Origin: Candidatus Stahliibacteriota bacterium
GTDB taxonomy: Bacteria > Hydrothermota > Tepidihabitantia > B3-TA06
Length of the DNA stretch: 64,000 nucleotides
Assembly (NCBI GenBank): GCA_004375895.1
Contig: SOJW01000056.1
Span: forward strand, 1-64,000
Direction of reading: 5' to 3'
In this document: positions 60,934-64,000 of the stretch, one piece after another
Layout of the letters: every line of letters starts with the position of its first letter
Numbering within the stretch: the first letter of the stretch is position 1
Notes under the pieces: model-generated
Database searches by the model: none
Told to the model about the DNA's origin: nothing
Seen by the model: only the letters and a program-made list of their open reading frames with translations
Program-made: the position numbers and the translations under genes

Positions 60934-62064
60934 ATGGCTGAGAAGAGAGATTACTACGGAGTCCTGGGGGTTCCTCGTAACGCTTCAGAGGAGGAGATAA
61001 AGCGCGCCTACCGCAAGCTGGCCCGCCAGAATCACCCTGACGCCAACCCTTCGGACCGCGAGGGTGCACGCGAGCGCTTCAAGCAGGTCAGCGAGGCCTA
61101 CGACGTACTCTCCAATCCCGAAAAGCGCAGACTCTACGATCAGTTCGGCCACGAGGGCGTGAGCCGCCAGTACGGACCGGCCGGCTTCAACATGAACGAC
61201 TTCTTCCGCCAGCACCAGAGCGAGTTCGAAACGGACTCCGTCTTCGGGGACATCTTCTCCAGCCTGTTCGAGAGCCTCTTCGGTTTCGGCAGTGCAGGAT
61301 TTACGAGGGCCGATCCGCGTCGCAGGGTAGGCGGTGATATCCGCATCAAGATTCAGCTCTCTTTAGAAGAGATCGCCAATGGAGCGAGGAAGAGGGTTCA
61401 GGTCTCCCGCTACGATCGCTGCGAGGCCTGCGTGGGCAAGGGTGGCCATAATCCCCAAACCTGCTCCACCTGCCAGGGTAGGGGACAGGTGGTTACCGTT
61501 TCCCGCTCCTTCTTCGGTTCGTTCCAGCAGCGCCAGACCTGCCCGGCTTGCCGCGGGACAGGCGAGACCTTCAAGGAAACCTGTAAGAAGTGTGCAGGTT
61601 CTGGCAGGGTAAAGAAATCGCACAAGATAGAGTTGAACATACCCGCCGGGGTCTCTGAAGGCCAATTCATGAGGTTACGCGGCGAAGGCCACTGGGGACC
61701 AGGGGACCGCGGCGATGTGAACATCGAATTTGTTGAAAAGCCCCACAACCTGTTCAAGCGCATCGGCGACGATATCATGATCGAGTTCCCCATCTCCTTC
61801 ACCACCGCCGCCCTGGGCGGAAACGTGGATGTACCTACCCTTAACGGAAAGCGCAAGATCAAGATTCAGTCGGGCACGCAGTCGGGTGCTGTCTACCGTA
61901 TACGCAAGCAGGGGATCGAGCATCTCAACGGCGGCAAGGGCGACGAGCTGGTTCGAATAATCGTTCACACGCCTAAACGACTTTCCACAGCCCAGCGAAA
62001 GCTCCTCCAAGAGCTTGCCGACAAGGACTACAAGGTTCCCAACCCTCGTAAACCAAAGCGATGA
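60934..62064 (+). CDS. dnaJ: Chaperone DnaJ (Hsp40, type I)
   Basis: A 376-residue co-chaperone. J domain with HPD ([13 protein letters not shown]) and [20 protein letters not shown], a Gly/Phe region, and four zinc motifs [27 protein letters not shown] and CKKCAGSGR. The first lacks the final Gly spacing of CxxCxGxG (it reads CVGKGGH). A C-terminal substrate domain follows. It is coupled to rsmE by a 4-base overlap. Confidence 0.96.
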   Translation: MAEKRDYYGVLGVPRNASEEEIKRAYRKLARQNHPDANPSDREGARERFKQVSEAYDVLSNPEKRRLYDQFGHEGVSRQYGPAGFNMNDFFRQHQSEFETDSVFGDIFSSLFESLFGFGSAGFTRADPRRRVGGDIRIKIQLSLEEIANGARKRVQVSRYDRCEACVGKGGHNPQTCSTCQGRGQVVTVSRSFFGSFQQRQTCPACRGTGETFKETCKKCAGSGRVKKSHKIELNIPAGVSEGQFMRLRGEGHWGPGDRGDVNIEFVEKPHNLFKRIGDDIMIEFPISFTTAALGGNVDVPTLNGKRKIKIQSGTQSGAVYRIRKQGIEHLNGGKGDELVRIIVHTPKRLSTAQRKLLQELADKDYKVPNPRKPKR

Positions 62065-62783
62065 AGGAGCTTTTCTACACACCGGCGAGAACCATCTCCG
62101 GCTCACGGGTTATGATCAGGGGCGAGGAGGCGCACCACATCTTCAAGGTGAAGCGTCACCGGCGGGGGAATCGTATCCTTGTGACCGACGGCGAAGGCTC
62201 CGAGTATAAGGTGCTTATAACATCGGCCTCGGACAGTCTTGTGGAAGGCCGGATTATTTCCACTTTGCGTAAGCCACGTGAGCCTCTGGTTGAGGTGACT
62301 TTGGCTTTCGGCATAATAAAAGCCCCCCGGATCGAGACACTTTTTGAGAAATGCACCGAGATGGGGGTCAGCGCTTTTCAACCGCTGGTTACCTCACGCA
62401 CCGTCCCCGAATGGGAGGAGGAGAAGAAGGTGCCGCGCTTCGAGAGGATTATCGTTTCCGCCATGAAGCAGTCGCTGCGCTCGGTAGCCCCGCAAATCCT
62501 CCCGTTACTTGACTTGCGCGATTTTCTTACTACAATATCTAATTATGACCATGCCTTGGTGGCCTGGGAAGAAGCGCGTCACCAGCTAAGAGAAAGATTG
62601 ACTAAAAGGCGCGTCAGGCGTCTTTTAGTAGTGATAGGTCCTGAGGGCGGTTTTGCGCTCGATGAGGTTGATGCGCTCCTAAAGGCTGGGGCAAAACCGT
62701 TTTCTTTGGGACTGCGCAGGCTGCGATCCGAGACCGCAGCTTTAGCTGCCCTGGCTAACGTTTACAGTTTGTATGATGCATAA
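62061..62783 (+). CDS. rsmE: 16S rRNA m3U1498 methyltransferase
   Basis: A 240-residue SPOUT enzyme. N-terminal PUA-like part ([29 protein letters not shown]) and a C-terminal trefoil knot with [20 protein letters not shown] and [20 protein letters not shown]. dnaJ-rsmE adjacency is common in bacteria. Confidence 0.95.
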   Translation: MKELFYTPARTISGSRVMIRGEEAHHIFKVKRHRRGNRILVTDGEGSEYKVLITSASDSLVEGRIISTLRKPREPLVEVTLAFGIIKAPRIETLFEKCTEMGVSAFQPLVTSRTVPEWEEEKKVPRFERIIVSAMKQSLRSVAPQILPLLDLRDFLTTISNYDHALVAWEEARHQLRERLTKRRVRRLLVVIGPEGGFALDEVDALLKAGAKPFSLGLRRLRSETAALAALANVYSLYDA

Positions 62784-62816
62784 ACCCTTAGACGCCATAG
62801 AAAGGAGGTGAATCTA

Positions 62817-63020
62817 TTGGCAGGTACAGGTATCAGTGTCCGCGAAGGCGAGTCGTATGAAAGTTTTATGAGACGATTCCGCCGTGCCTGTGAGAGGGCG
62901 GCGGTGTTGCGTGACTACAAGCGTCATCAGTTTTATGAGAAACCTAGCGAGAGACGCAAGCGCAAGATAATCGAGGCACGGCGCAGGGCATGGCGCCGTC
63001 GTCAGAAGGAGCAGTACTAG
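62817..63020 (+). CDS. rpsU: 30S ribosomal protein S21
   Basis: A 67-residue basic protein: GISVREGESYESFMRRFRRA, VLRDYKRHQFYEKPSERRKR and a basic tail. TTG 62817 lies eight bases after AAAGGAGG. The GTG at 62808 overlaps that ribosome site and is unlikely. Confidence 0.95.
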   Translation: MAGTGISVREGESYESFMRRFRRACERAAVLRDYKRHQFYEKPSERRKRKIIEARRRAWRRRQKEQY

Positions 63021-63021
63021 G

Positions 63022-64000
63022 GTGATTGCCTTAGAGACGTTCGAGCGTCTCGATTTTGCGCGTATCCGCACTATTCTGAGCGAGAAGTGTGCAACGATGC
63101 GGGGCAAGCGGCGTGCAGAGGCGCTGGTTCCTTGCAAGGGTATCCAGCAGGTAAGAAGGCTTTTTGCAGAAACCGAGGAGGCTCTGCTTTTTAGGTCTAC
63201 GTTGCCATTCGGCTTATGCGCACCCGGTGACGAACTGCTTGCAAAGCTTGAGAAAGAGGTCTACCTATCACCTTTAGAGTTCCTGAAGTTGGCCCAGGTG
63301 TTGGAGGGGTGTAGGGTTATCAAGCACCCGCTTTCTTCGGCTAGCTACGGGAAGTTCCCTCTCTTGAAAGAAACAGGTGACATGCTTGTCACCTTTGAGG
63401 AGCTTCGCAGGGGTATAACGGCAACGGTGGACGAAGATGGTGTCAAGGAATCCGCCTCCCCTCGTCTGGGAGAGATCAGACGCGCGATGGCTGCGGGACG
63501 CAAGGAGGCTCTGCGCACCCTTGAGGCGTCGGTTGCCTCTGGCAAAGAGATATTTCAGGACTCTCCCATACACTTCCGGGAGGGTAGGCTTATGCTTGCC
63601 GTGCGCAGGGACCGTGAAGCAGAGCTTGAGGGTATAGTGCACGGGGTCTCAAGCGGCGGAGCGACCGTTTTTGTTGAGCCTTTCGAGACCGTTGCCGCGA
63701 ACAACCGATTGCGTCGTCTTCGTGATGAAGAACGCGAGGAGGTTGAACGGGTGCTTATATCGCTTGCCGACGCTGTCAGGGGAAACCTTGCGGATATCCG
63801 CTCCACCCTTGATGTGGTAGCCGAGCTTGACTTCATCTTTGCCAGAGCGGATTGGGCAAGGCGTTTTAAGGCTGCGGCTGTTGATCCGGCGGGCGAGGTC
63901 CTGGAACTCCTTGCCGCTCGCCACCCATTGCTTGCCTTAAAGCGCGAGGTGGTGCCGCTTGATCTTGAGTTTGATCCAGAAACCAAGGTGCTTCTTGTCT
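63022..64000 (+). CDS. mutS2: MutS2-family protein, 3' end cut by window
   Basis: 326 codons of a ~780-residue MutS2 (ribosome-collision/recombination factor). The GTG at 63022, just past the rpsU stop, gives VIALETFERLDFARIRTIL, the typical N-terminus. Then come the lever/core stretches GEIRRAMAAGRKEALRTLEA, REGRLMLAVRRDREAELEGI, VHGVSSGGATVFVEPFETVA and AARHPLLAL. The Walker ATPase and Smr domain lie beyond the window. Confidence 0.92.
   Translation, partial: MIALETFERLDFARIRTILSEKCATMRGKRRAEALVPCKGIQQVRRLFAETEEALLFRSTLPFGLCAPGDELLAKLEKEVYLSPLEFLKLAQVLEGCRVIKHPLSSASYGKFPLLKETGDMLVTFEELRRGITATVDEDGVKESASPRLGEIRRAMAAGRKEALRTLEASVASGKEIFQDSPIHFREGRLMLAVRRDREAELEGIVHGVSSGGATVFVEPFETVAANNRLRRLRDEEREEVERVLISLADAVRGNLADIRSTLDVVAELDFIFARADWARRFKAAAVDPAGEVLELLAARHPLLALKREVVPLDLEFDPETKVLLV

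Overview
This window reads as the chromosome of an uncultivated Gram-negative bacterium, probably from the FCB side of the tree (WOR-3/Stahlbacteria-like groups fit best; this is inference). The signs are an outer membrane (lipid-A-type acyltransferase, two beta-barrel proteins, Spy-like periplasmic protein, several lipoproteins), a 1161-residue SecA carrying the large insertions typical of FCB bacteria, and a secreted M6 protease ending in a type IX-like sorting domain. Gene density is high, and most neighbours overlap by 1-26 bases. There is no prophage, insertion sequence or CRISPR array.

Layout. 1-4.8 kb: purN (cut by the window edge), a tRNA-Val / zinc-ribbon / RNase H / acyltransferase operon, a methyltransferase, and an Rrf2-cutA-SufT-like operon. 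4.9-13 kb: a long housekeeping run (rfbD, ispE, tRNA-Gln, prs, rplY, pth, ychF, rpsF, ssb, rpsR, rplI, bifunctional nuclease, tyrS). 13-21 kb: nth and a Ca2+-type P-ATPase behind a lipoprotein, an ECF sigma / anti-sigma / YbjQ operon, and a PEGA lipoprotein. 20-28 kb: one long minus-strand run, dapA-dapB-dapL-lysC-glycerate kinase-APH/AAA kinase-ECF sigma-anti-sigma. 28-32 kb: a small CxxC protein, pilMNO-like genes and mazG. 32.8-35.4 kb: a six-gene operon in which five products share one short helical module. 36-38 kb: a membrane-anchored dCTP-deaminase-like protein and an L,D-transpeptidase. 38-50 kb: secA, ddl, SPOR protein, large barrel, Spy-like protein and small barrel. 49.8-56 kb: tRNA-Arg(ACG) with tadA, tRNA-Ser, M6 protease and nadB. 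56-64 kb: PKD/LVIVD lipoprotein, grpE-dnaK-dnaJ, rsmE, rpsU and mutS2 (cut by the window edge).

Two window-wide patterns stand out. First, sigma-70-type promoters are easy to see and almost always have a 16-bp spacer. In about eleven genes the -10 box ends only 5-9 bases before the start codon, which predicts leaderless or nearly leaderless mRNAs. Second, the gaps between genes are filled with several families of short palindromes whose ends are conserved while the stems change by paired substitutions.

The best candidates for an undescribed system are the 32.8-35.4 kb shared-module envelope operon and the catalytically degenerate, membrane-anchored dCTP-deaminase-like protein at 36 kb.
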